This document shows, piece after piece, positions 51,901-60,217 of a DNA stretch of 64,000 nucleotides. Below the pieces are notes generated by a model, which had not been told where the DNA came from, did not search any database, and was given only the letters and a program-made list of their open reading frames with translations. This DNA is from Bacteroidota bacterium (lineage in GTDB: Bacteria > Bacteroidota > Bacteroidia > Chitinophagales > Chitinophagaceae). Numbering within the stretch: position 1 is the stretch's first letter; each line of letters starts with the position of its first letter. Where the stretch lies: the NCBI GenBank assembly GCA_018267965.1, contig JAFDXK010000001.1:124001-188000 (forward strand). Reading direction: 5' to 3'. Made by a program: the position numbers and the translations under genes.

Positions 51901-52730
51901 CAATAGTACCGGGTGCAAATCTGTGTATTGGAGATACAGCTTATCTGTGGGCAACAGGTATAAATGGAGGAACTGCACCTTCTTATCAATGGTACGTTAA
52001 TAATGTTCCTATACCAGGTTCAACGAACTCATTTCTTGTAGCTCCTAACCTTGCTAACGGCGACACTCTTTACTGTATATATACATCAAGTGCACCTTGT
52101 GTAACTAAACCGACAGATACCAGCCTGCCGATATATATATCGGTTTCAGGGCCGGTAAAACCAATTGTAACCCTAACGGCTACTCCGGGTTTAAATGTGT
52201 ATGACGGCGACCCGATTACATTTATAGCAAATCCTACCTATGGCGGGAACAAACCGAAATATGCATTTTACGTAAATGGCAATCTTGTTCAGGCTTATTC
52301 GTTCAAGAATTTTTATCTGGGCGTAATGGGCTATGATTTTAAAACAGGTGATAGCGTGAGCTGTTGTATGAATAGTGACCTGAGTTGTTCATTGCCTCAC
52401 GATGCCTGCAGCCCTTATCTGAAAATAGGTAAACATATTGTTGTGCCTAGCTCGGTGAGTAATGTCAATGTAGGTGACGCATTGACTATATACCCGAATC
52501 CGAATAATGGCAATTTTACATTGAAAGGTACTGTCGCTTATACCGGAGAGATGGATGTAGATGTTGTAAATGCTTTAGGGCAAGTATTGTTTACCAAACG
52601 TGTTAAGGTTCAGGACGGAGAAGTTAATGCTTCTATATACACAGGCGAGCTACCTGCCGGAGTATATACTTTGAGGGTGAAAGCAGGCGATGCGTCACAA
52701 ACCCTGCGCCTTGTAGTGAACGGTAAATAA
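48960..52730 (+). CDS. SBBP-repeat T9SS adhesin-like protein
   Basis: This 1256-residue protein has a signal peptide, a head with GxMPFVENKGQI (residues 30-250), six or more SBBP β-propeller repeats with the theme WSTYFGGTNYEFGASVVTD / WATYYGGSANDNFFYLAAD (about 255-700), the shared LSDANGFFGSPVTIG module, about four Ig-like domains (NSPVCLGNTINLTSTSS, YTWKGPGSFTSNTQS) and a T9SS sorting domain (LTIYPNPNNGNFTLKG). It is a large exported surface protein for binding or matrix roles. The start is ATG 48960; an ATTG-N18-TAACTTAC promoter lies just before it. Confidence 0.85.
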   Translation: MKTTTWLKPIFFSLAALGVTFGTYAHNEKKSSGLHSMPFVENKGQIIDQNGKQRRDIDFSIQQQGFNVYVGSGSFHYQWLHYLEGDKNNCLDDRQDIYRMDVVLLGANKDAKIIKQEEQSAYIRYYLPQTERGSVAHSYGKIIYKDVYPHIDWVLYASAGKKSVKYDFIVHPGGKVSDIKLQYNGAGSMQLSDGKLHVANEFGKIEEAAPYTYLVLGNNKINLSSKYVLKDNVLSFDVEGDAGSGDIVIDPTVAWSTYFGGTNYEFGASVVTDTSGNAYLCGNTSSTSNIATSGSYLATLAGNKDGFLAKFDDAGNLQWATYYGGSANDNFFYLAADTLNNIYACGITASTSGIATSTAQQTSFGGGNCDAYLVKFTTSGTVTWATYYGGTDDEGVLSAFDDYMVGVAWDHATNSVFLCGNTLSNGLATSSAYQTSRSGNSDGYLARFSAAGVLQWSTYYGGSSDDKITKAACDGLGNVYITGETQSSSGIASSTTVQQNTYGGSKDAFVARFSSTGTLSWSTYLGGSSSESAVGIATDITGAVYVAGTTQSSTGIATTGVFQPTINGSSSDAFLVKYNPTGVRAWGTYFGGTSADQTADIAIDATGNVCFSGTTASSGLATMGAYQFNFAGSTDAFLAIFSPGGQRSWVTYLGGSDVENGFGVNYSRLGDLFMAGNSNSSTAMATGGAYQMSLAGSQDAYVTKFKADTSVFIVVPFTPTIYCAGDSMFVPYGITNPFLPGNVFSIELSDANGFFGSPVTIGSATTVNPGTLACKIPSGTTPGTAYRIRVKYTHPAGNSYDNGSNLTVKLLPSPLTLTSNTPICSGTDLTFSATTTTSNVVYSWTGPGSFTSTTQSNTMPNAQPSASGYYVAQATLNGCTIKDSVNQTVNLTPIRPVPVSNSPVCLGNTINLTSTSSTPGVNYTWKGPGSFTSNTQSTSRSGATTAMAGYYVSTAVLGMCSSKDSIAVVVQSRITPDVTTTIVPGANLCIGDTAYLWATGINGGTAPSYQWYVNNVPIPGSTNSFLVAPNLANGDTLYCIYTSSAPCVTKPTDTSLPIYISVSGPVKPIVTLTATPGLNVYDGDPITFIANPTYGGNKPKYAFYVNGNLVQAYSFKNFYLGVMGYDFKTGDSVSCCMNSDLSCSLPHDACSPYLKIGKHIVVPSSVSNVNVGDALTIYPNPNNGNFTLKGTVAYTGEMDVDVVNALGQVLFTKRVKVQDGEVNASIYTGELPAGVYTLRVKAGDASQTLRLVVNGK

Positions 52731-52818
52731 AAAGGAATTTATGCTTAAACGAGAGTAGTTTGAGTTTTTTCAGGCTGCGCCGAAATAAATATTAACGATT
52801 CTTATCCCTTTATGAGGC

Positions 52819-55137
52819 GTGTTTAAGTTGCTGAAAATATTACCTGTACTTACTATGCTGCTGTTGGGATATACTGCTTCAGCACAAAGCTTCAATCCCG
52901 TAACTCATATTACAGGTACACAAGTAATAGGGGGAGTGAACGTTGGGGTTAACAAAATAAATGATCCTTCTAATCTTACGTATTTCTGCGGTACAGGACC
53001 ATACTGGATAGGTAACAGTTTATCAGCATCGCCGGACAACGGATATGAATTTACTTTTTCGGAACCTGTGAAAATGGTGCGCTTCAGGATAGCGGCGAGT
53101 GATACAGGAGAAAAAATCAGTTTTCAGATCAATGACACTAATTATTACCTGACCAGTAATAACATTAGCCCTTATTACTGCGCTATTATAGGCAATAATG
53201 GTAATTCTGTTGCCACCAATGGTGTGCTTAGTTTTATCAACGGCGGCGAGAATAATACTACCGTAACTATAGCCAGTGTCATCAATAAAGTGAGTGTAAA
53301 AAATGTAGTAAATCAAAACGGGTCGGTATTTAGCTTTGACTTTGTGGTTGATACCACAGCCCTTATTCGCAATTTTACAGATGATACATTGTGCATCGGA
53401 GATACTATTCATGTATCATACGATGTTACCGGTACATATGCATCCAATAATGTTTTTTCGTTTGAACTTTCTGACCGTTTCGGGAATTTCACATCGCCGG
53501 TTGTGTTGGGCACACAGGCAGGCATGACGGGCAATACTTTTAAAGGTGTCATACCATCTTCTGTACCATCAGGCGACGCATACAGGGTAAGGATTTTGTC
53601 TAATCATCCTGCAGATACTTCTCTTGCAGACACCATACCAATCACCATCGGGCATCCACCTGTTTTTTATGCTTACAACAGCGGGCCGGGATGCGAGGGT
53701 GATACTGTGAAGATAGGTGTGATGAGTTTTTCTCACCTGAGCGATTGTGTATGGAATGGCCCTGCATTTATTCCTAATCTGAAGGCACAGCACATTACAC
53801 TGAATGAAGCTAAGATGAGCGACGCAGGGAAATATGTTGTGAAGGTAATAGACTACGGTTGTGTAGCGTATGATTCAACAACACTGCAGATGCATACCAA
53901 CCCTGTAAAAGCTATCAGTATCAATAACAGCCCTTTGTGTGAGGGTGATACATTGAAACTAAGCAGTCATGTAGACAGTGCGGGAGCAATAAATGTCTGG
54001 CATGGTTTGAATGGCAAACAATATATAGCTGATAACGTGGTAATAAGTAATGCGAAAGTTGCGGACACAGGGTACTACATACTCATCACCACATTCAATG
54101 GATGTACTGCAAAGGATACTACTTATGTAGTTGTAAAGCCAATGCCTGTGCCTGCCATGACAGCAACAGAGCCGTGTGAAGGAGGAGAGCTGATATTACA
54201 TAGCGGGGACAGCACCAGAAAAACTATATTCAACTGGACCGGCCCTAATGGTTTTAGTTGTTCTGTGAAAGATACACTTATCCGCAATGCTACGTTGAAC
54301 TTAAGTGGCGAATATGTACTTGCCATCAATGCCGATGGATGTGTAGCTATTGATACTGTATATGCATTAGTAAAACCAATTCCTGCCAAACCAGATGTGA
54401 GTACCAACAGTCCGGTTTGTGAAGGCGATAACCTGATTTTAAGTACCAATAATGCTGTATCAGGAATCAACTATTCGTGGGCGGGGCCTGCTGGTTATAA
54501 TTCTTCAAAATCGTCTGGTAGCATTACTAAAGTAACCTTGTCGGCATCAGGTTTGTATTATGTAGCTGCCGATTTGAATGGTTGTTATTCATATGACACC
54601 ACATCGGTAACGATAAAACATACTCCCTTTGTACCGCAGTTAAGCAGCAATAGCCCATTAAAAGAAGGACAGGATTTGCACCTTACACTTAAGAGTGTTG
54701 AAGACGGTGTAGGGTATACATGGAAAGGGCCATTGGATTTCAGCTCTTTGCTGACCAATGCTGATGTGCCTAAAGTAACAAAAGCCAATGCCGGTACTTA
54801 TGTGATGACAGCCGTAAAAGAAGGTTGTACCAGTATCAGCAGTCTGGATGTTGTAGTTGCTGACGCCGATGAGCCAGATTACGTAACTTTATATCCTAAC
54901 CCCAATAATGGCAATTTTTCGTTAAAGGGGTATTTGAACTACAACGGGCAAGTGAAACTGCGTATTGTCAGTGCCACTGGTCAAACGGTTTACAATGATG
55001 AAGTAGCCGTTGTGAAAGGTAAAGTATTGATAAACGTAAATCTGAAAGATAATTTGGCTTCTGGTGTATATACACTGCAGCTTAAATCAGATGTGAAGGA
55101 TTTTGATTTGCCGTTTGTGGTTGACAGGAATAAGTAA
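52819..55137 (+). CDS. Ig-repeat T9SS surface protein 2
   Basis: This 772-residue protein starts with GTG (the ATG at 52812 is in another frame and ends at once) and has a signal peptide (to ASAQ), a short unique head, the shared module (NVFSFELSDRFGNFTSPVVLG, then SGDAYRVRILSNHPADTS) and five Ig-like domains of the NSPVCEGDTLKLSS / YSWAGPAGYNSSK type. It ends in a T9SS sorting domain (VTLYPNPNNGNFSLKG). The next gene starts only 6 bases after its stop, so the two are co-transcribed. Confidence 0.85.
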   Translation: MFKLLKILPVLTMLLLGYTASAQSFNPVTHITGTQVIGGVNVGVNKINDPSNLTYFCGTGPYWIGNSLSASPDNGYEFTFSEPVKMVRFRIAASDTGEKISFQINDTNYYLTSNNISPYYCAIIGNNGNSVATNGVLSFINGGENNTTVTIASVINKVSVKNVVNQNGSVFSFDFVVDTTALIRNFTDDTLCIGDTIHVSYDVTGTYASNNVFSFELSDRFGNFTSPVVLGTQAGMTGNTFKGVIPSSVPSGDAYRVRILSNHPADTSLADTIPITIGHPPVFYAYNSGPGCEGDTVKIGVMSFSHLSDCVWNGPAFIPNLKAQHITLNEAKMSDAGKYVVKVIDYGCVAYDSTTLQMHTNPVKAISINNSPLCEGDTLKLSSHVDSAGAINVWHGLNGKQYIADNVVISNAKVADTGYYILITTFNGCTAKDTTYVVVKPMPVPAMTATEPCEGGELILHSGDSTRKTIFNWTGPNGFSCSVKDTLIRNATLNLSGEYVLAINADGCVAIDTVYALVKPIPAKPDVSTNSPVCEGDNLILSTNNAVSGINYSWAGPAGYNSSKSSGSITKVTLSASGLYYVAADLNGCYSYDTTSVTIKHTPFVPQLSSNSPLKEGQDLHLTLKSVEDGVGYTWKGPLDFSSLLTNADVPKVTKANAGTYVMTAVKEGCTSISSLDVVVADADEPDYVTLYPNPNNGNFSLKGYLNYNGQVKLRIVSATGQTVYNDEVAVVKGKVLINVNLKDNLASGVYTLQLKSDVKDFDLPFVVDRNK

Positions 55138-55143
55138 TTCAGT

Positions 55144-57618
55144 ATGCCGTTAGGATTGTTGAAAAAATATTGGCTGGTAGTCTTCCTATGTTGTTTATCC
55201 AAGCATATTCAAGCGCAGAACCTTGCGCCTAACGGCAATTTTGAACAATACAGCACATGTCCTACAGGCTTAAGTTCTGGTACAATGAATTGTACTATAT
55301 GGCAACGTTATACAGGTGGTACGCCTGATTATTTTCATGCGTGTGGTTCAGGACAGGGAGCAGTACCTATAAATGGTTGGGGCAACCAGGGACCTATAAG
55401 CGGTAGTGCTTATATAGCTGTAGGAACATATAATCCATCCATACCTAACTATAAGGAATATATTACAGCGCCTATCGCACCTCTGCAAATCAATTCAGTA
55501 TACGAAGTGTCGATGTCTGTATCTCTTGCAGATAAATCACGGTTTGCTACTAACGACCTCGGAGTGCTTTTTTTTGATAAAGGCCCGATGTACGGAACAT
55601 CTTACATGTCTGTAGTGCCCGTATCTCCGCAAGTAAGTTATAGTGCCTACGGACCGATTACAGATTCTGTAAACTGGTTGCGGGTAACGGCAAATTTTAT
55701 TGCAGATTCAGCATATACCAATATCGTGATAGGTGGTTTTAAAGACACATTATCGATGATAGGAAAGGTAGTGGGGGGTAATGGTAATTACGCCATGTAT
55801 TATATTGATTCGGTAGTCTTGAGACAAGTTAACCTGGCGCTTAATTATACTAATACTAAACTCTGCACAGGAGATACAGCTGTAGTTCCTTATATGGTAA
55901 CTCCCGGACATTATGGTATGGGTAATGTTTTTACACTACAGCTATCAGACTCAGGCGGTAATTTCAGTGCTCCGCTGACATTAGCATCTGTCAACAGCAC
56001 CACCTCCGGTGTGATGAAAGGCGTGATACCTAATTTTGTGCTGTCGGGTAGCCGATACAGGTTGCGAATAGTATCATCATTACCTGCAGATACTTCTACT
56101 GATAATGCTATAGATATAGCAATCGGTAACAGCAGGCCTATACCTAAGATAACTGCCAACAGCCCTGTTTGTTATAATGACACATTTAAAATCTCAGCAA
56201 GCAGCACTACTCCTATCACTCAATATTACTGGAATGGCCCGGGTATGTATGAACGCGCTTTTCAATCATTTTCTAAGTTTAAATCGGACTATTCAGATAC
56301 GGGTACTTATGTATTGCGTGCAGAGTATTATGGTTGTGTAGCATACGATTCGGTTAAACTGTATATAAAGCCTTTGCCCGTAAAGCCCGGCATCATACAC
56401 AACACACCATTGTGCGAAGGAGATACATTAAAACTAAGTAGTAATGGCGGTTCTTCAGGGGCGGCCTTTATGTGGAAAGGCCCCGGCCCTGTTACCTGTA
56501 ACGGCAAAGATATGGTAATTGCTAATGTAACACAGGCCAATGCCGGATTGTATGTAGTGTCAGCATCATCAAACGGATGCAGCTCTCATGATAGTATTAA
56601 TGTTATAGTAAAACAAGTGCCTAAAGTTAGTGCGGGTGCAGATACAATGCTGTGCGCAGGAAGCACTATGTACCTTTCGGCTACTGATACTTTGACTAAT
56701 GCAGCCTACACATGGACGGGCCCTGCGGGTTTTAATATTGTTGTCAAAGACACTGTGCTGTATAATGTAGACACATCAATGTCGGGCATATACAGGCTGA
56801 AAGTAACAAGTGCCAATGGTTGCGCAAGCTATGATGATGTTATTATATCCATCAACAATTATCCGTTGAAGCCGCTGGCATCAAGCAATAGCCCGGTGTG
56901 CGAGAAAGATGCATTATTGTTACTCACATCACATGTTCAACCCGGAGTAAGTTATACCTGGACAGGACCGGCAGGATACACATCTACCGTGATAAACAAT
57001 ACAGTGCAGCAGATTAATAATAATGCTGCAGGCAGATATGTGATAAAAGCCAACAACAAAGGATGCATGAGCACGGATACCGTTGATGTTGTTGTAAAAC
57101 CATTGCCAAACGTGCCTGATATCAGCTCTAACAGTCCGTTAGTTGAAGGGGAAGATTTGTATTTGCAATTACGCAATCCTCAAACAGGTGTTGGCTACCT
57201 GTGGACCGGGCCTGATAATTTTAAGTCTACCTCAAAGAATCACATCCTGTTTAAGACAACCTACCAGCGGGCAGGTACCTATATTATGACTGCCACACTT
57301 AATGGTTGTTCTGTTAAAAGCTCTATTAATGTCACCATCAATGAATTGTCTGATACAGGCAGTTTTGTTTTATTTCCAAACCCCAATGATGGCAATTTTA
57401 CGCTGTTAGGATTGTTGAAACAAGATGAAACCGTAACGCTTCGTATCACAACCTCCGCAGGTCAAACAGTATATGAAATGCCGGTAGCTACAGACAGAAA
57501 TCATCTGGTTGCTTATGTTAATCTTAAAGATGCATTAGCCAGCGGGGTATATACTCTGCACGTTATTATGGCAGATGATAAAAAGTATATACGCTTTGTG
57601 GTAGACAGGGATAAGTGA
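55144..57618 (+). CDS. Ig-repeat T9SS surface protein 3 with PNGNFE head
   Basis: This 824-residue protein has a signal peptide (to IQAQ), a head like galactose-binding modules (NLAPNGNFEQYSTCPTG, GTPDYFHACGSGQG, YKEYITAPIAPLQIN, about 25-230), the shared module (NVFTLQLSDSGGNFSAPLTL) and Ig-like domains with NTPLCEGDTLKLSSNG and TWTGPAGYTSTVI. A T9SS sorting domain ends it (FVLFPNPNDGNFTLLG). The head occurs in other Bacteroidota envelope proteins and may bind carbohydrate. Confidence 0.85.
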   Translation: MPLGLLKKYWLVVFLCCLSKHIQAQNLAPNGNFEQYSTCPTGLSSGTMNCTIWQRYTGGTPDYFHACGSGQGAVPINGWGNQGPISGSAYIAVGTYNPSIPNYKEYITAPIAPLQINSVYEVSMSVSLADKSRFATNDLGVLFFDKGPMYGTSYMSVVPVSPQVSYSAYGPITDSVNWLRVTANFIADSAYTNIVIGGFKDTLSMIGKVVGGNGNYAMYYIDSVVLRQVNLALNYTNTKLCTGDTAVVPYMVTPGHYGMGNVFTLQLSDSGGNFSAPLTLASVNSTTSGVMKGVIPNFVLSGSRYRLRIVSSLPADTSTDNAIDIAIGNSRPIPKITANSPVCYNDTFKISASSTTPITQYYWNGPGMYERAFQSFSKFKSDYSDTGTYVLRAEYYGCVAYDSVKLYIKPLPVKPGIIHNTPLCEGDTLKLSSNGGSSGAAFMWKGPGPVTCNGKDMVIANVTQANAGLYVVSASSNGCSSHDSINVIVKQVPKVSAGADTMLCAGSTMYLSATDTLTNAAYTWTGPAGFNIVVKDTVLYNVDTSMSGIYRLKVTSANGCASYDDVIISINNYPLKPLASSNSPVCEKDALLLLTSHVQPGVSYTWTGPAGYTSTVINNTVQQINNNAAGRYVIKANNKGCMSTDTVDVVVKPLPNVPDISSNSPLVEGEDLYLQLRNPQTGVGYLWTGPDNFKSTSKNHILFKTTYQRAGTYIMTATLNGCSVKSSINVTINELSDTGSFVLFPNPNDGNFTLLGLLKQDETVTLRITTSAGQTVYEMPVATDRNHLVAYVNLKDALASGVYTLHVIMADDKKYIRFVVDRDK

Positions 57619-57660
57619 TTAAAATATAATTAACCAAATACACATTGTGGTTTATGATTG

Positions 57661-57668
57661 TAACTTTA
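57661..57668 (+). promoter_or_regulatory. -7 box of surface protein 4
   Basis: TAACTTTA, a TAnnTTTG-like box, ends 10 bases before the ATG at 57679; the -33 match is weak. Confidence 0.35.
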
Positions 57669-57678
57669 GGTTATACCT

Positions 57679-60114
57679 ATGAAGCTTCTGTTTGCATACT
57701 TCGGTGTAATCTTTGTAACGTTTACCTGTACTGCTCAAAATCATGTGTTGAACGGTAGCTTTGAATCGTATAATACCTGTCCTACTAATTTCAACCAGTC
57801 TACTTATTGCAACGGATGGCGTAGTTATACTGCTGCTACCCCGGATTATTTCAATATCTGTTCAAGCACGTTTGGCATACCCGATAATTTTGCAGGCCAC
57901 TTATACCCGGTCAGAGGCAATGCATATACAGGTATACATTCATACGGACATGGAGGCAATTATAAAGAATACCTTACCTCTCACATCATACCGCTACAGG
58001 TGGGCTACAGATATGCTGTATCTTATTACGCAGCATTGGGTGATACTTCTGATTACGGAGTAGATGACCTTGGGGCATATTTCTATAGCAAGGCACCTTC
58101 ATTTATATATACCATCAACAACCTGAATGTAACACCACAGGTCAGCTATTCCGGTTATGGCCCTGTAACTATCAGAAATGGATGGCAACGATTGACCGGT
58201 TTGTACGTAGCAGATTCTACCTATACAGATATTGTGATTGGCGGATTTAAAAACAGTTCGCAGGTTATTACATCACCTGCACTGGATACCGGCTTTGCCG
58301 CTTATTATCTCATCGACTCAGTAGTGGTTATATATATTGGTAATATCTTTCTGAATTTTTCAGATAGTAATTTTTGTGTTGGAGATAGCATTAAAGTGCC
58401 TTTTTATCTCGATTCGTTTTATGTGTTTAATAATAACAACCAGTTCAGGCTACAGTTATCAGATGCCAACGGTAGTTTTGCATCACCAACTGTAATAGGT
58501 ACACTAACATCAAAAGTAGCAGGCACGATAAATGGTGTATTGCCATCAATATTGCCGCAGGGAGATAATTACAGAGTAAGGGTTGTGTCGAGCAGCCCGA
58601 TTGATAGCAGTGAGTATTGTTTTGTGCCGATGCATATTTATAACAAGCCCAATTACAATTTAAGTTTTCCGAATTCTGTTTGTTATAATGATAGTGTAAC
58701 GGGTATAGTAACAGGTCCGAACATAAGTAGTGTGTTGTGGAACGGCCCACACTTTACTAATGACACTAACAGAAAGGTGACTATACCTCATGTCGTGTTT
58801 GCAGATACGGGCAAATACAGCATAAATGTGTACAACAACAGCTGTGTGGTAAGAGATTCGCTTGCATTGAAAGTAAAACCACTTGCAGATAAACCCATAA
58901 TAGTAACCAATGCCCCGATATGTGAAGATGATACGCTGGTAATGATAGGAGCTACTACTACTGCCGGCGTATCGTGGCAATGGTCGGGACCTAATTTTAC
59001 AGCCTCTACACCAATAGTTAAGATAGCCGGAGTAACACATGATGCAAACGAAGGAAATTATATTTTGTCTGCAATCCTGAATAATTGCGCCAGTACAGAT
59101 ACCGAGTATGTAGTTGTGAAACCTCGACCCAGACCAAATCCTATGGTTCAGGAACCGACTTGTATAGGTAAGCCGTTGTTTCTCTCTACAACAGACACTT
59201 TTTCAGTAGCAACCTATAGTTGGAGTGGCCCTTCGGGCTTTACATCTTCCTTTAAAAAGACGATAATAGCAGAGGCTGCAGACAGCAATTCGGGACGGTA
59301 CATTGTTAGTGTTACCTCAGCGGGTTGTACGGGGATTGATACGCTTGACGTTATCGTTTCTCCTTTTCCTAAAAAGCCAATAGCTACTACAGCCAGCCCG
59401 GTATGCGCCGGTACATTGCTTAATTTGTTCGCATCCGATACTATCAGCACCGCCACATATAGCTGGCAGGCTCCGGGAGGATTGCATGTAAACGGAGGGA
59501 ATACAAAAGTTGTTGTATCGTTGCAAAATAACGGACAGTTTATTCTTAGGGCTGATATCAATGGTTGTAGTTCTTATGATACTGCTGATGTGGTAGTGAA
59601 AGTAGTGCCGGATACTCCCTTAGTATCCAGTAACAGTCCGATACAAGAGGGGCAGAGCCTGTATTTATATCTTAAGAACCCACAATCGAGGGTGACGTAT
59701 GAATGGGGAGGGCCGGATAACTTTAGTAGTACATTTACTAACCCCATAATAGAAGTAGCAGGCAAAAAGAATGCAGGTACTTATTTCATCAAAGCTAAGT
59801 TGAATGATTGTTACAGCAGTACGATTTTGTTTGTAACAATAGACGGGAAAGCAGACACGGGATATGTGGTGCTGTATCCTAATGCCAATAACGGCAATTT
59901 TACATTAAAAGCTCTTGTGTCGTCTGACCAGAATATACCTGTTGCCATTTTTGCAACGAACGGTCAGTTGATTTTCAGAGAAATACTTAAGACACAAAAC
60001 AAAATGCTGGAGTATAATTTCTTGCTGAAAGACAGGCTGGCAAGCGGTATGTATACATGTAAAATCATCATTAACAAGCAGAGGTATACATTGCCATTTA
60101 TTGTAGACAGATAG
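57679..60114 (+). CDS. Ig-repeat T9SS surface protein 4 with PNGSFE-like head
   Basis: This 811-residue protein has a signal peptide, the same head as its upstream neighbour (HVLNGSFESYNTCPTNF, ATPDYFNICSSTFGIPDNF, YKEYLTSHIIPLQVG), the shared module (NQFRLQLSDANGSFASPTVI) and Ig-like domains (NAPICEDDTLVMIGAT, WSGPNFTASTPIVK). It ends with a sorting domain (VVLYPNANNGNFTLKA). The head and layout show it arose by duplication with the gene at 55144. It lies 60 bases downstream, with its own promoter-like box. Confidence 0.85.
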   Translation: MKLLFAYFGVIFVTFTCTAQNHVLNGSFESYNTCPTNFNQSTYCNGWRSYTAATPDYFNICSSTFGIPDNFAGHLYPVRGNAYTGIHSYGHGGNYKEYLTSHIIPLQVGYRYAVSYYAALGDTSDYGVDDLGAYFYSKAPSFIYTINNLNVTPQVSYSGYGPVTIRNGWQRLTGLYVADSTYTDIVIGGFKNSSQVITSPALDTGFAAYYLIDSVVVIYIGNIFLNFSDSNFCVGDSIKVPFYLDSFYVFNNNNQFRLQLSDANGSFASPTVIGTLTSKVAGTINGVLPSILPQGDNYRVRVVSSSPIDSSEYCFVPMHIYNKPNYNLSFPNSVCYNDSVTGIVTGPNISSVLWNGPHFTNDTNRKVTIPHVVFADTGKYSINVYNNSCVVRDSLALKVKPLADKPIIVTNAPICEDDTLVMIGATTTAGVSWQWSGPNFTASTPIVKIAGVTHDANEGNYILSAILNNCASTDTEYVVVKPRPRPNPMVQEPTCIGKPLFLSTTDTFSVATYSWSGPSGFTSSFKKTIIAEAADSNSGRYIVSVTSAGCTGIDTLDVIVSPFPKKPIATTASPVCAGTLLNLFASDTISTATYSWQAPGGLHVNGGNTKVVVSLQNNGQFILRADINGCSSYDTADVVVKVVPDTPLVSSNSPIQEGQSLYLYLKNPQSRVTYEWGGPDNFSSTFTNPIIEVAGKKNAGTYFIKAKLNDCYSSTILFVTIDGKADTGYVVLYPNANNGNFTLKALVSSDQNIPVAIFATNGQLIFREILKTQNKMLEYNFLLKDRLASGMYTCKIIINKQRYTLPFIVDR

Positions 60115-60217
60115 CCTTTTTGTCATAACTTATTGATTTTCAAGTAGAGGAATTAAAATGTAATTAAGGATTAATAATCGCCTTCTTCACGCCCTTATAT
60201 ATTGTATCTTTATAAAG